Positions 34,160 to 46,541 are shown, counted from the first letter of the stretch. The stretch: 64,000 nt of DNA from Microbotryum silenes-acaulis (GCA_003665825.1 QPFY01000013.1:620001-684000); one strand, 5' to 3'. Program-made: numbers and translations. The notes: generated by a model not told the origin, from the sequence alone.

Positions 34160-34475
34160 GGCGCTACGACGTTTGGGGGCAAAAGTGGTGGACGAGCACG
34201 ACAAGGGGCGAACAAGAATACCCGTCGAAGAGGTGAGCTCGAGGGTCAAGCGTCGGGGCAAGAGCAACGACGTCGTGGTGACTGATTTTCCTTTCGAGCG
34301 AGGCAAAGGTGGTGGGCTAATGGCGGAGAACCCTTGGAGCTGTGCGCCGCGGTGGCCAACACGTCACTTTTTGAGCTTGGACCCCCTTCTACTCAAGTGG
34401 TGAAATCACTAGAAACTGCGGGCAAACAGTTTATACTACAGATTCAAGAAATCTAACGGAAGCAGAGAAGACCTG
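34160..34475. other. Intergenic between OLA1 and ARL8
   Basis: This 316-bp tandem spacer holds the OLA1 promoter and the ARL8 3' flank. No other feature is seen. Confidence 0.5.
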
Positions 34476-35705
34476 TCAAGCTCGCTTGATCAACCTGTCG
34501 AGAGCAAGAGTGAAAAAAAGGGTCAGATCAGCATACTCCTCTCCGGCTGCCAGAACAGCTGTCACGCACCAAGACAAGGTGATGTCGATATTCTTCTTGG
34601 ACTTGGCTGTAGCAGTAACCGCAAAGAAACAGAGTCACTATCAGCTCCCCAAGCTCACGACAATGTCAGCACGCCGAGATTCATGCTTTGGACGGACCCG
34701 AGATGGAATAGCAAGAAACTTCGCGGTTCGTGATCGTCGACAAGACCAACGCCGAGATGACCTCCTCGACCTTGGCATGCCCCTCGACATCATTCTTGTT
34801 GCCCAAGACGAGCAACGGAATTCCTCCCAATTGTGGTTTCTCCAACAGCGCGTGCAGCTCGGCTTTGGCAGATGGAAACGAATCTTGATCGGCCGAGTCG
34901 ACGATAAATCTGTACAGAGAGGTCTCATTGTCAGTCCGAGTGGCCACAGACAGTATGGTCTCTGATCATACTCACACAATGGCGTTGACTCCTCGGCAAT
35001 ACCTGAACGGAGCGAGATTCCCAGAGTCAGGTCACCCAGTCTCGGATGTGGGGCTCAGATTGGCCCTCGGATCGGACCACACTCACCGTTCCCACATGGA
35101 TCTGAACCTCGGCTGTCCACCGATATCTGGTTCAATAATCTCCGCGGGTGTCAGAATCGACTGTTTCCATTCAAACTCGTCTCTATGTGCTCGAACCCGC
35201 TAAGACGGGAGAAAGTGCCCACTGACCCCATAGTTTGAACGTCTGCTCGGTAAACTCGTCAGTTCAGCGCGAGAATATTGAGAGTCCACCAAACTGAGAA
35301 CGACTACTTACGACATTGCCTTTCTGTACCCTCCTCAGATTGAAGCCTCTGTAAAGATCATCGCACCGATCAAATCTTGCTAGGCCCGTTCCACCGCTTG
35401 AGGAGCTTCCCAATCGAGCTCACACTGTCGGGATCATCGAGCTACTAAATTCTCCGGCGGCCAAGACGTTGACGAGGGATGTCTAAAATGAGAAGTCAAC
35501 AGACTGCGTCAGTGAACTGTCATCCGCTTTGTACAGCACCGTGACGCCTCGCCTCGCCGCTCTCGTCGAGTCATCTCCCGTCGCCCGGTCGTCACGTGTA
35601 TAGAAACCCACGCACCTTGCCCGAGTTCTGCAGCCCAATCAGGGCGATATCGCATAGCTTAGAGAAGAAGAGGCTCCTTAGCCAGTTGAGGAACGCTTGG
35701 AACAT
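34476..35705 (-). CDS. ARL8: Arf-like small GTPase Arl8
   Basis: This 178-aa GTPase of the Arf family acts on lysosome/vacuole movement and fusion. Nine minus-strand exons are 35705-35616, 35482-35424, 35348-35312, 35242-35227, 35126-35087, 35002-34976, 34909-34698, 34606-34570 and 34494-34476. The N-terminus MFQAFLNWLRSLFF is the amphipathic helix typical of Arl8; there is no Gly2 for myristoylation. The P-loop GLQNSGKT is at residues 24-31, and SSMIPTVGFNLRRVQKGNV follows. The switch II [20 protein letters not shown] starts at residue 66, and the guanine-specificity NKND is at 127-130. The final part reads AKSKKNIDITLSWLIKRA. The 16-nt fourth exon is needed to complete WDIGGQ. Confidence 0.95.
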
Positions 35706-36134
35706 GGTTGCTGGGTCGCGTCGGACGACTCGGGTCGAAGGCTGTTGGCGCGAGTGATGATGACGTCCGTGACGTACGTGCTGTGCGCGGCTCGTCGTCG
35801 GCTGTCCCAAGGTGGATTCGTGCTTGGGAGTGCGGGCTGGGATTGGATAAGACCAAGTGTAGTCGGATCTTGTGAAGGCCAGAGAAGGCGTTCTTGTTGG
35901 GAAGCTGTGGCTGAGCGGATAGGTGGCGCTGCAAAGGATTGCGAAGCGCGTGAGCTCGGACTCGAGCAATGACCTCGACGCGAGCTGCTTTACCACGTAC
36001 CAGCTCGGATCCAATTTTCTATGATGTTCAACAGCTTATCTACTGTACGGCATGGCACACCGAAAAACGATGATACATTAGATCCATTTTACAACATTGC
36101 ATCCGTCATCTCTATTCATCCTGCAAGCGTTCCT
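35706..36134. other. Intergenic between ARL8 and DUF3605 gene
   Basis: This 429-bp tandem spacer contains the ARL8 promoter and the 3' flank of the DUF3605 gene. No additional gene is supported. Confidence 0.5.
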
Positions 36135-37169
36135 CTAATTCGGTAGCTCGGCGCGACCGAGATGATCCTTCTGCTGTACGAGCACATGGAAGTGGGCCAA
36201 GTCCCTCACCGACTGCAATTCGGGTGGATTGGCGAACCTGGTTGAAGAACGGAAAAGGATCTTCAGTGGAACGTGGCGTCGTGCAGGTACCACTTTCGAA
36301 GCAGCACCGAACATCTGCCCGCCTCGGCTAATCGAGCAGCTCGAAAACTCACCAGAGCGTGTCATACTCATCCTCGCTCCACCGCTTCTTGACGAAAGCC
36401 GATATCTCTCGTTCCGGACCGACATCTTCCTTCGACTCCCCTCCTGCTCCCGTCCTTCCCCCGAGTCCATTTCGTTTGACTTGTTCCCATGGGTCGGAGT
36501 CGGATTCGGCTTCGAGCGATTTGGTAGGTGGGGCGGAGCTCTCCGTGGAGGTGGTCACTGGCCGACATAGGTCCGCGTGAAATAAGGGAGTAGGTACCCA
36601 GATGACGTAGTGTCTGTAGAAAGGTTGCAAGTTGAGTCAATCGTCCTCGTGACTTTCCAAACGCGCTGCAGGTCTAGCACGCCCACTTGAAACCACGTGT
36701 CCACCTCCGATTTACAACTCACACCACGTCCTTGGGCACACTATACGCCCAATCATTCAGCCTTACTCGAGCAGGCGCAGTCCTAATCCAATACTCTGTC
36801 CCACTCGACAACTCATGGTGTTCCCATCGAAGTTGAGCACGGAGATAAGCCGCGACGGATCCGTGGGCTTTGCGAAGCGCCGGGTTGAAGCGTTCTTCGT
36901 AGGCTCGTTCGACGGTGGGATGTCGGATCAGTTCTCCTAAACGACCTCTGCGAAGGAGGACTTCAGACGGTTAGATTCTTGTTCAAGTCTGTGACCAGGA
37001 CCTTGGATGTAGCGCGATGGACTCACTGGCCGAGGATGATGTCAGTCAACTGCTCCCACGTAAAGATGGGCTCATGAGCCGCCTGCAGCCTTCTTGCCTC
37101 TTGCAACAGCTCATTAATGGCCGGGTCCTGATCATGCGGCACGATAGTCGCTTGTTCCGTGTACGCCAT
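36135..37169 (-). CDS. DUF3605 protein (GlcNAc-induced protein 1-like)
   Basis: This 243-aa protein belongs to the fungal DUF3605 family, whose founding member is induced by N-acetylglucosamine in Candida; its biochemical role is unknown. Exons on the minus strand are 37169-37027, 36947-36723, 36613-36353 and 36237-36135. Family features are FTWEQLTDIILG, LGELIRHPTVERAYEERF, the block APARVRLNDWAYSVPKDV followed by VHYVIWVPTPLF, DPWEQVKRNGLGGRTG, FVKKRWSEDEYDTLW, and the C-terminal FANPPELQSVRDLAHFHVL. The introns are short and all phase 2. Confidence 0.88.
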
Positions 37170-39602
37170 TCAAGGAACCACGTCAGGACTGGTGCGGCGA
37201 CCAAGTTTCGAGGGGTTCGCCGGTGCCTCGGCGTTGCCCGAGGGAGAAAGCTCCACCAAGCTTCAACGCCGACCGGCCCGACGGCGCTTCGGACCCGACT
37301 ACCCGACCTCGGTCATGAAGGCAGCGGTTAAAGTGATCGGAGGTCTGGGGTGCAGTGCCTGGTGTAAGGACGTCGATGATCGTTGCTGTATCACCTCGGT
37401 CGGCCAATATCGCATCCACCCTCAAATTTGTCCTTGCATTCGACTGACTAGCGTTTCGCAACGCAAATCTTCCGACGTTCAAAAACCAAAGCATCATGGG
37501 GGCTACAAAGCGGTCGGAGACACCAAAACGAAGTGGGGCCAATTTCTCTCACTCGAAATCAGTGAAAGTACGAGATCGTCGCGGCAGCAGACAACACAGG
37601 GGCTCCACCTCGGATGACGACGGATCGAGACTGCGACGACAAGTTGTCGGATGCTCCGCTGACGGATGTCCGGCCATCCATTCATCCCGTCTGTTCCTTC
37701 GACATTCCCTTTGTAGGTAATCCAAGGAGCTTTGTCATGAGACCACATAGTCTTGTAACCCTAAAGTAGTTTACCTCGGTAAGTCGCAGTGTCGCATGAA
37801 ATGTGACCCCGGAGTCAAAGCTCTTCAGACATTTGCAAGCCCTCGCTACCCAGCGATATGACACACCCCTCGTGGCTCAAATGAGAATGAGGATTTGAAT
37901 TCCAGCTAGTCTACAAAGAGAGACGACCCTTATCGGGCGCTGGATTAAACAGCTGGTTCGACCCTGCAACAGCTCTATGTCAAAAAAGTCGTGTCCAATT
38001 GGTCGACCAGGGTCAAATTCAGCTTCTGCTGCTTTGGCGAGTTCTCGTCTCGAGAGGATTGGCGCCGACCGGGTCGACCAGAGAGGAGGTTAGACCTTCT
38101 TGATCCGGAGCGCAGAGAGAGCCTTGCGAGTCGCCGCGCGGCGAAGTCCCAACTCCCGGCCCCGCCGCCGGCCGTGCGCAGAAGCGGTTCACAAAAAACA
38201 GGCACAAGTTGTGTGTGCGCCACTAGATAAGCTTCGTGGCAACGCTCTGTTCATATTGCTAACTTTTTTCTTGGCCGCTCTCCGCGTGGAGGATCGTGGT
38301 CGCCGGCGCACCCGGAGGCTCGGGGAAAGGGCAACGGACATAACCTAATCCGTCGGCTGGAGTCAACATGTATGGCACGACGAGCGACTCCAAGGCTCGG
38401 AGCTGCACCGGACGAGCGCCAAGTTCGCGCCTCACCCCATCTGGGTCCGACGTCGGACTTAGGGGTCCGCCGAGGTCGATATCAATTCCGCCACCTCGCA
38501 GTATCTCCGTGGCCCACCGGAGATTGATGCCTGGCAATGCCTAGAGCAAGGAATGGATTCAAGCTTTTAAGACCAGTGCGACGAACTGAAGAGCTTGTGA
38601 TAATCCCCTTGTACCCACCACTAGCTTTTGGAGCATGCACCAAATTGATTACACTAAAATCCTGCCTGGCCCTTCGGTTTCATTCGTCGGCGACGTCAAA
38701 CGAGCCCTGGGAAAAAGTGTTCAGCAAGGGATTGGTCAAGGCTCGGGGTGCCTGGCTTGAGCAAGATGGCTCCTGATACATTGTCGTGCGGCGGGGGAGG
38801 GGGCGGGGGGTTGAGAAGGTCAAAAATCCGGTTTAATTTTAGCATTAAGCATTAGCTTGGGGGTGCGACAGCAGAACTCTTGCCTAGACTGGCAGGGGCA
38901 ATCTTTTACCGAAGGTGAGAGACATATGAGACGCAGGGCGCGGGACCTGGCGCTAAGCCCAGCTCTGACGTCCAAGGTGGACGACCCGCTGCGCGAGGTG
39001 TATGGCTGGCCCGGCCCGGTGGCTCGGGGTGGCAGGTTGAAGGCCCGGGAGTCGCACGGCTATTTGGGGGGCCACATTGGAAGTAAGTGTGATCGGAGTG
39101 TAGATCCCGAAGACCCTGCCTTTTCCCGGCCAAAAAAAAAAAAGGTGGGTCCTCAGGCAGGTCGCTCAAGTTCGTGCACGTCCCACACCCACACATCCCT
39201 TGACCTTTCTCCTTCTTGTCAGTTCTACAACAGAGGTACTGGTCACCGCTGGATCGAGGTCGCCCCGGCTCCCGCGATCAGTGACTGGATCTCGACGCCC
39301 TTACCTGGGCGAAAACTCGCAGTCGGTTTCGGCGGCGCTCGAAAGTCGGCGTCCGCTTTTCGCTCGCGCCAGCAGCAGAGGGCATTCGGACTCGTCTTGT
39401 CTGGCCCCCTCTTCCAGCTTTCGGTCCCGCTCTACCTCGCCCCTCGCATTCCGCTTCAAGTCTAGACACGCCTAGGTAGTTCACTCGATCATTGCACTTG
39501 CTACCGCTCCATCAGACCATTGACCACAATCTTATTTTCTCTGTACTTGATGTCGCACTAGACTCAGCAGTCGATCGAAAGACCCCCGAGTTTACTGCGG
39601 TC
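37170..39602. other. Gene-poor 2.4 kb stretch
   Basis: No conserved coding signal is seen on either strand. A minus-strand ATG frame of 104 aa (37497-37183), ending 14 bp before the DUF3605 start, is probably chance or a leader ORF. An ATTAGC repeat (TTAGCATTAAGCATTAGCTT) lies at about 38838-38857, similar to one in the CDC73 promoter. The rest looks like ordinary non-coding DNA with the promoter of the next gene at its right end. Confidence 0.45.
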
Positions 39603-41288
39603 ATGCCCCTCGTCGCCGACGCGGCCAGCACCAGTGGTCGCCTACACTACCGACCACCGCCGCCCCGCTTGGACTCGCTGCCATACATCCACACACCCCA
39701 GGTCCCGTCTCGGTTTTCATCTCAGCCCTTACCACCACCCTCGGCTCGGACAAGACCGAACCACACGCCTGCTTCGTCGGTCGCCTCGTCAATCTCGTCG
39801 AGTCGCTCCGGCCGTGCGCTGTCGACGCGTACGACCTCGACCGCCTGGAGTTCGGTGCTCGACGACGGCGACGACTACAGCTGCGATTACACCATCTACG
39901 ACGACGCGCCTGACGAAGAGGACGAGGATGAACTCGATACGCTGTACACCGCCTACGAACAGCACTACGACGCGCAACACGCCGGGGCACACGACTCGAC
40001 GCTCGTCAGATCTTCGCACGCAATGTTGAGCAAGCCGTTGGGATCGACGCGTCCGAGCGCGAGCGCGTCGGAGTCCGACGAGTGCAGCGGGCGCGGCAAC
40101 GATCAGCGATCCATTGCCTCGACCTCATCTAGTACAAACCTCGCGACCCAGCGACGCGGTGATGGTGACGTTACTAACCTTTCGCGCAAGAGAACGAAAC
40201 CCAAACCCAAGACCAACAAACCGCTCAAGATTGACAACGAGCAAGACCTCTTGCAGCAACTCGCGCATCTCAGCACCGCGATCGATCTCTGCTTCTGTGG
40301 TCGCGTCGCCGAGGAGGACTCGATCTACTGCGGGCGAGAATGCTCGCGCGCCGATGCGATGAACGCGCTCTGTGGTGGTCAAGAGGACGAGCTAAGGACA
40401 CCGTTGAGTGCAGAGCATGAAGCCGTCGCGACGCCCATAATGGGATCGAGGCCGACCTCGTTCGGTTCATCCGATGGCGTCGTCAGCCATTATCGTCGAC
40501 GGGTCGAGCGCAAGCGAGCCGAGGAGCGCATCTCGCAGGAACTGTGGCAACCGCGCAACAACAGCCGAACCAACCTTCACTCGAATCCTTCCGTGTCGTC
40601 CCCTCGTCGACTCTCCGGGTCGAGTGTCGCCTCGTCCGCCTCGACCTCGAGCTCGACGGGCGTCAAACGATCACCACGAGACCCTTCTCAACGTAAACCC
40701 GTCTCGGCTCGCGACTCGACGGGGTCAACGCAATCCAAAGCGCCTTCGCTTTCTTCCTCCCTGGCTTCCCCCGCATCCTCATGCTGTTCTCCTCGCAACC
40801 ACAGCTACGCAACGATGGCCGAGCCCGCGTCGCCTCGGTCGTACCAACAACCCAAGATCATCTTTCCTTCTCCGACCCGAATCTCGCCGACGCGCTCGGT
40901 CGTACGCGCCACAGGACTTACCTGCAATCGAGCTCTCTCTACCAATATCGACGAAGATCTGTTCGCTTCCTCCCTCGATGCGACTCCGACCTTGGCGACG
41001 ATCCGTGGTCGCCGCGCACCCCTCAGCGACGAAGAATACGGCGTCCCTTCACTCAATCGTCACTCGTCAGATTCTTCAATGGACGCCGCCTATGGCTATG
41101 GATCCGTCGGACTGATGATGCTCCAATCGGACGAAGACGAAGACGACGATGACGAATACGACGTCGTAGCGGGTCTATCTTCGGGCCAGAAGCTTAAAGC
41201 GAGGGTTCGGGCGCAGATGGTACCGAGGCCAGGGCACACGCGCGGCAAGCTCAGTTTCGACGATGTATTGAATTTGTTGGGGTCATGA
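39603..41288 (+). CDS. Serine-rich protein with a small Cys motif, unknown function
   Basis: This single-exon frame has 561 aa, starting at the first in-frame ATG (39603); longer readings start only at non-ATG codons. Most of the protein is Ser/Arg/Pro-rich and probably disordered, with acidic patches (DEEDEDELD, DEDEDDDDEYD). One folded-looking island at about residues 220-258 reads LLQQLAHLSTAIDLCFCGRV, then YCGRECSRADAMNAL. Its spacing C-x-C-x10-C-x3-C suggests a small zinc-binding knuckle. The C-terminus ends in GKLSFDDVLNLLGS, a possible short binding helix. I do not recognise a family. Basidiomycete-specific is likely. Confidence 0.75.
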   Translation: MPLVADAASTSGRLHYRPPPPRLDSLPYIHTPQVPSRFSSQPLPPPSARTRPNHTPASSVASSISSSRSGRALSTRTTSTAWSSVLDDGDDYSCDYTIYDDAPDEEDEDELDTLYTAYEQHYDAQHAGAHDSTLVRSSHAMLSKPLGSTRPSASASESDECSGRGNDQRSIASTSSSTNLATQRRGDGDVTNLSRKRTKPKPKTNKPLKIDNEQDLLQQLAHLSTAIDLCFCGRVAEEDSIYCGRECSRADAMNALCGGQEDELRTPLSAEHEAVATPIMGSRPTSFGSSDGVVSHYRRRVERKRAEERISQELWQPRNNSRTNLHSNPSVSSPRRLSGSSVASSASTSSSTGVKRSPRDPSQRKPVSARDSTGSTQSKAPSLSSSLASPASSCCSPRNHSYATMAEPASPRSYQQPKIIFPSPTRISPTRSVVRATGLTCNRALSTNIDEDLFASSLDATPTLATIRGRRAPLSDEEYGVPSLNRHSSDSSMDAAYGYGSVGLMMLQSDEDEDDDDEYDVVAGLSSGQKLKARVRAQMVPRPGHTRGKLSFDDVLNLLGS

Positions 41289-41464
41289 AGTACCCTCAGT
41301 ATTTATATCTTACACATATAAGGAACGGGCCACGTGTTGTAATGATACAGGTTTGCGAATGTCCAGACCCGTGCGAAGCGGCTCGTCCCGACTCTTGAGG
41401 CCAAAGAGATGCGAAAGTGTAAGTGGTTAAATTCACAGAACGAAAAAGAAAGCTCGCAAAATGT

Positions 41465-44400
41465 CTATTGAGCACCCTTGGAGCTGCCCTGCGTCGGGGT
41501 CTTCCGCAGTGCCGAAGAATTTCCGATCGTCGGCAAAGGCTTCAAGCCACTCGAAGGTCCAGCCCCATCTCGCGTCGGTCGACTCGCATCGGCGAACCGA
41601 ATGGTCGAAGCACTGATCGGGGTCGTCGGTGAATGCCCGGGACTGCGCAAGAAGGCCATCTGACTCGAAACGGGGTCGTCCCTCGATGGCGGTGGTGGCG
41701 GTGAAGGGGGCCGCGGAAGTGCAGGAGCGACATCGATGCGGGTAATAACGGGGCGTCGTGCGGAAGGTGGTGAAGCAGAACGCTTGCTCGATCCTAACCC
41801 AAAGATACCTTTGACGGATTTGAACGCGCCTCCCGACTTGGAATTGGACTCGGGTCGTTCGCGGGTCGTTGTGGCTGTGCGGTCATCGTCACGGCCATCG
41901 TCTTCATCCTCGCTCGCCGCCTCCTCTTCCGAGTCGGGATCGAGTCGCCCCGTTCTTTCGAGCGCAAAGCCCGTGTTGGGCTTGCGAGCGACGGGAGGTG
42001 GGGTCTCACTGCGCGCCGGAGAGTTGCTGCTGTGCTGCTGACCGTTTCTGTTGCGAGGTGATGAACTGGACGAGGAAGCGGGGCCAGGGCTTTGGATGGG
42101 TCGACCCCAGAGCGCCGAAGGGTCGCGCTCCTCTTCCTCGGCGCGGAGGGATGGTGAAGCCGCCAGCGCCAGCGACCGTCGTTTACCTCGACCTTCTAAA
42201 GCTTCGATGGGGTGACCCAAGGCTCGCAGTGCGCCGAGGTGCTTGGTGATACGGCGATTCTTCTCCTCTTCCGTCATGTCGCGAACGTCGACTGTACCGT
42301 CCGTGTGCTCGACGACGACCTTCTCACCCTCGGGCCATTCTTGCGTCTCTCTTCGCTTCGCGGCGGGCATTTCGGGGTAGTGCTGCACAGTTTGACGATA
42401 GTTTAGCTCCTAGTCCACCGCACACTAAAAGTCTGATCGGCACCCACCTGTTCTTTCCGGCACCAAGCATCCTTCTCCAGTTTCTCCTTCCTGCGCCTCT
42501 CCTTCTCCTCCGCCGAGAGATTCGGTTCCTCCTTGTACAGCTTCGCCGTCGCCGTCGCCAGCATAGACCGACTACGCAACATCGCTTGCGCAACGCGTTG
42601 CACGGCCGACTCCTCATGCTGTTGCGGTGTCTGGTCCCCGACAGGTGTCTTCTCCTTCTCCCGCTCGATCGCTCCCTGAGGCACCGTCAAAATCTCGTGG
42701 CGGTCATTACGTGCACTCTTTTCAAGTGCGTCGGGGGTAGCATCCAAGTCGATTACCTCGACCTCGGCGCCGTCGTTGCGGTCGATGATAATCTTGCGCC
42801 CTTGCTGCCACGTTTGCGTCACGTTCTTGGAGCAGTACCTCGCCTCCCTGGCCGAGTCCTTTTGTCGAAGTGGTGGTCGCGAAGGCGATTTGCTGTCTTT
42901 GCGGCTGCCGAAGGAGAACGATCCCCTCCGCTTTCCCGCCGCGGCTTCGGAACTTCTCCCCACCTCGGCCCCCTGCGGACGTTCCGCCGATTGTGGTCTC
43001 CCACGATCGGATCGATCAAGCGACGCGCCCCGGGACCCAGACCTGCTCCCATCCTCCGATACATGCTCCAGAATATTCTTGCGCGGATGGTCATCATTCT
43101 CTCGCTCCATCTTCTTCTTGGTCCGAGCCGTCCCGGTTAGATCGTCCTCGTCCAAAGAGATAGCGTGCGACTCGTCCTCAAGCGACCGTCTCCTTTCCCC
43201 ATCGACCTCCCCACGTTCCAAGCCATTCTCCATTGAAGCCAAGCGCATCCTCGACACGTCCCCCCGACCATCCTCGGGATCGGACCCATCCCCGACCGGT
43301 GCTTTCTCAAGACTGTTGGACCCAAACTCACTCGACGACGACCCTCCCAGACCTTTCTCGGCCATACTCGTCGGTTCGAGATCGTCGTCTCGATTGATGA
43401 TGATGTCTTCACCTCGCTGCGCCCGTTTGACGCGAGACATCCAAGCCGGCTCCTCGGCCATGACAGGTCCATTGCGGCTCAACCCACCCCGTGAATCCCT
43501 CGAGGCCGAGGTCAAGGTACGGGAGAAGGAAGCGACTCGCGAATGCACGCGTCGACCGAGTGTGAAGAAGGAGATCGTTAAGCCGTGGATGAGGATTGAC
43601 GAAAGAACGATAAAGTATGTCACGGGCTGAATGATGAGCGCGAGCAAGTCCAACGAGTTTTCGGGCGGGACCGTCGGAGTAGGCAGTTTAGCCGCTGCAA
43701 GCGTAGAGATGAAGATCGCCCCGACACCCATGGGACCGAAGTGCCCCGCGAACAGGGCCTCTCGTCGCGTCTTGATGTCAGGGATCCACCACTGCAGCGC
43801 AAAGATGGCGGGCAGACGACGAAGCGTCAAAATCCCCAAGGAGAGCAGCACGAGTCGCCACACCGTCAACGTTAACATCTCGTCGGACCAGGCAGCGAAC
43901 GGCATCGTTGCTCCGAGGTAGATGAAGATGGCGCAATTGGCAAGCAGATCGATCGTCGAGGAGAAGTTGGACTCTTCAATCGATTCGGTGAACCAGTCGT
44001 CCCAAGCGAAAGCGGTACCGCAAGCAAAGGCGGCGAGCAAGTCGTCCGATCCAGCGAGCGTCGTCAGTCCGGTGACGAGCAAAGCCAATGCGACGTACAT
44101 CGCGACCTGTCGAGGAGGCAAGATGCACATGAGCTCGCCGGTCGCAAATTCAATAGCATAATGAGGGAGCACCTACCATGGACTCTCGATCAATCAACTC
44201 GCGTCGTTTGGAGAATTTGAGCAGCTTGCGAGCCGCAATGCCGACTGCGGCTCCAATGACACACCCGAGGACGATTTGGTAGAGCAAGACGAGCAAGGCC
44301 CACCACCCGATCGACTCGCCGATAGTGTGGTGGCCGCGAAGCAGCAGAAACAGGGCGAGGTACTGCGTGATCAAGGCGTCAGATCAGACAAGGCAACCCT

Positions 44401-45997
44401 CGAGATAATCTTCACCCCTCTGAAGCACGTACAAGAAAGGGGAAAGCGGCGCCGTCGTTGCATCCACTCTCGGCCTGCAAAATGTGCCGAATGTGGGCCG
44501 GCACATGCTCTTGCGCGAACTTACCCTTGCCCACGACCGACGAAGCGAGAATGGGATCGGTCGGGGTCACACCGGCGGCAATGACGAGGGCGGGAAGGAA
44601 CTCGAGTCCGGGGATGATGGCAAACATGAGGGCAGCCGAAACCATCCATCCGAGTAACATGCTGCCGAATCGGAGGACGAGCACATCGGTCAGTGCGAGT
44701 CATCAGCCAACAATATGAAATCGTGAGTACCCACATGGGACCAAGAAGCATGCTAAGAGATCTCCAATGTCGTAGAATGTAAGCCCTGTGGAGGCAGATC
44801 GGATTGATCGTGAGCAAACTCGCTCCAGTCTCTCATTCCGACCTCGGCGCAGCACGAACTTGGGCAACTCGACACCGACAGCAAAGACGGAAAGCGCGAT
44901 GACGATGCGGGTCAGTTCAAGCGTCAGGTCGTCAAAGTGGTGACCTGTGAGTGGTCAAGGTGTTCAAAGCCATTGGTTCAGCCCTTTTCGGACTCTACTG
45001 CGCTCAAGGCGTCCGGACAGGTAGGACGAGATCCCTTACCGGCGGACCAGCTCCTCGGGGCAAAGACACCAGCACCATAGCCACTGTGGGTACGATCGCA
45101 TGGGAAGTATCATCATTAGCTCTTTCGTGCCTCGAATTCAAAACGTGGCGCAGGGCAACTCTTGCATCGCCGAGCTCCCGTTGCCATCTTGGCCGAAGCG
45201 AGGACTCGAGTTGGGATCGTCGTCATCGTCATGGGCGCCCCCGATGGTGCGATCTCGAATGACGGCAGGGACACGGTGTAGGCACGGTTCACTCACGAGA
45301 AGGCGACGCCGAATCCTGTAGCGATGATGGCTTCTCCAACATAGAGACGTTCCTTGACAAAACCACTGTTGAGAGTCCGACGGCACGTTGTGGCGAGAGT
45401 GGTTCGGATCCGTCAGCGATGCTGCGATCGAAGTGCGTGTGCAGGCCGAGTATACTGACGAGAAGAGGCCAAAGAAGGTGACAAAGATGGACAAAAGCGT
45501 GATGGCGAGATGGACGATGTTGACCTGACCGGGTGGAGCACGAACATCATTGTCAGTGTCAGGGTGGGCTCTCGTGGGGGTCGGGTTCGGACCTGCTGTC
45601 GGTGGTCGAATCGTGGTCGATTCCGACCGACGGAGACGACCGACGATAGCGATCATCCGGGCCGAGCCGATCCTCGAACCACTGCGACGAACAGGCACTC
45701 ACCTCGGGTACGATCTGGTACAGTTCATGTCTGTTTCAACATCACCATCCAAGTCTCGGCCATCAGTACATGCCGCATACCCCTCGTGTCATGAACCGCG
45801 GCCGTGTCCGGTCCGGATCGGTCAGCCAGTCATCGTTGGCTGCTCCTCCGCTGCCGCCGCCGCCCGACTGGGAGGGAACCAGCGATGATGACACGAGCGC
45901 CAAGGTAATCAACTCACTCGGCTTCCTCGGCCGTACCCGCTCCTTGGAACGACGTGATATTGCTAGGGTCGCCGTGGGCCGGCGTGAACCTAGTCAT
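41465..45997 (-). CDS. NHA1: Plasma-membrane Na+/H+ antiporter, Nha1 type (CPA1)
   Basis: This 1137-aa protein exports Na+ and K+ in exchange for H+ across the plasma membrane. Eleven minus-strand exons are 45997-45918, 45730-45703, 45524-45460, 45365-45297, 45083-45040, 44944-44860, 44785-44735, 44661-44433, 44362-44177, 44106-42448 and 42382-41465. Membrane-domain matches to Nha1 are FVKERLYVGEAIIATGFG, LELTRIVIALSVFAVGVELP, AYILRHWRSLSMLLGP, the ion-site region GVTPTDPILASSVVGKGKFA, ESGCNDGAAFPFL, GSDDLLAAFACGTAFAWDDW and the long cytosolic tail. The tail (about 650 residues) repeats a motif three times (see findings). The donor at 44859 (GTTCGT) is supported by the LPK-AYILRHW junction. 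The first exon (MTRFTPAHGD) is less certain than the rest. A second antiporter gene follows upstream on the same strand. Confidence 0.92.
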
Positions 45998-46541
45998 CGT
46001 TTCTTTGCCCAAACTGCACACACGAAGGAAGACCGAGCGGCGAGCGAGAAGAGAGGTGTGCGCCAGAAGCCAAAGTGAACAAGTCCAGTCGGGCGCGGTT
46101 TCGCTGCCGCGCGCGCCATGGACCGGCACTGGACCGGCTTGGCATTTCTGGAACCACGATGATTAGCTTGGCCCACGCCCACGATATCTCTGCTTCGAAG
46201 ATGAGTCTGAAAACAGTACGAACCCATTTGGACTTAGGAGTAACTGAGACGTAATCTAAGAATGGACTCGGAAAAAGGCGGGCTCCGGCGTTCCTGCAAC
46301 ATCAGCAGCCTTTCGGAGATATTCAATCAGGAGCTCGAGATAGGTATGCCAATCTGACATCCGCGCTTCGATGGCGTCCATATCCTTACTCCGGTCGGTG
46401 CGGCTTCACTCGACGGCAACAATCAGGTGAATTACAACATATCAAGTATTATGCGGAATGCGAGCGTACTAACGATCCAAACAGACAGATTCCTGACTCC
46501 TAGACCTTGGTTAACATCAGTTCCACCCTCTGGCCCCTACC
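45998..46541. other. Intergenic between the two antiporter genes
   Basis: This 544-bp tandem spacer holds the NHA1 promoter and the 3' flank of the CPA2 antiporter gene. A plus-strand frame overlapping the NHA1 first exons has no family support. Confidence 0.5.

Noticed and set aside
37183..37497. Minus-strand 104-aa ATG frame just upstream of the DUF3605 gene
   Set aside because: It has no recognisable domain and Arg/Gly-rich codon shadows. Its position in the leader of the next gene fits a chance or upstream ORF.
45770..46078. Plus-strand frame of 102 aa over the NHA1 5' region
   Set aside because: It overlaps the predicted first exons and promoter of NHA1 on the other strand, has a non-conserved Arg-rich composition and no family resemblance.
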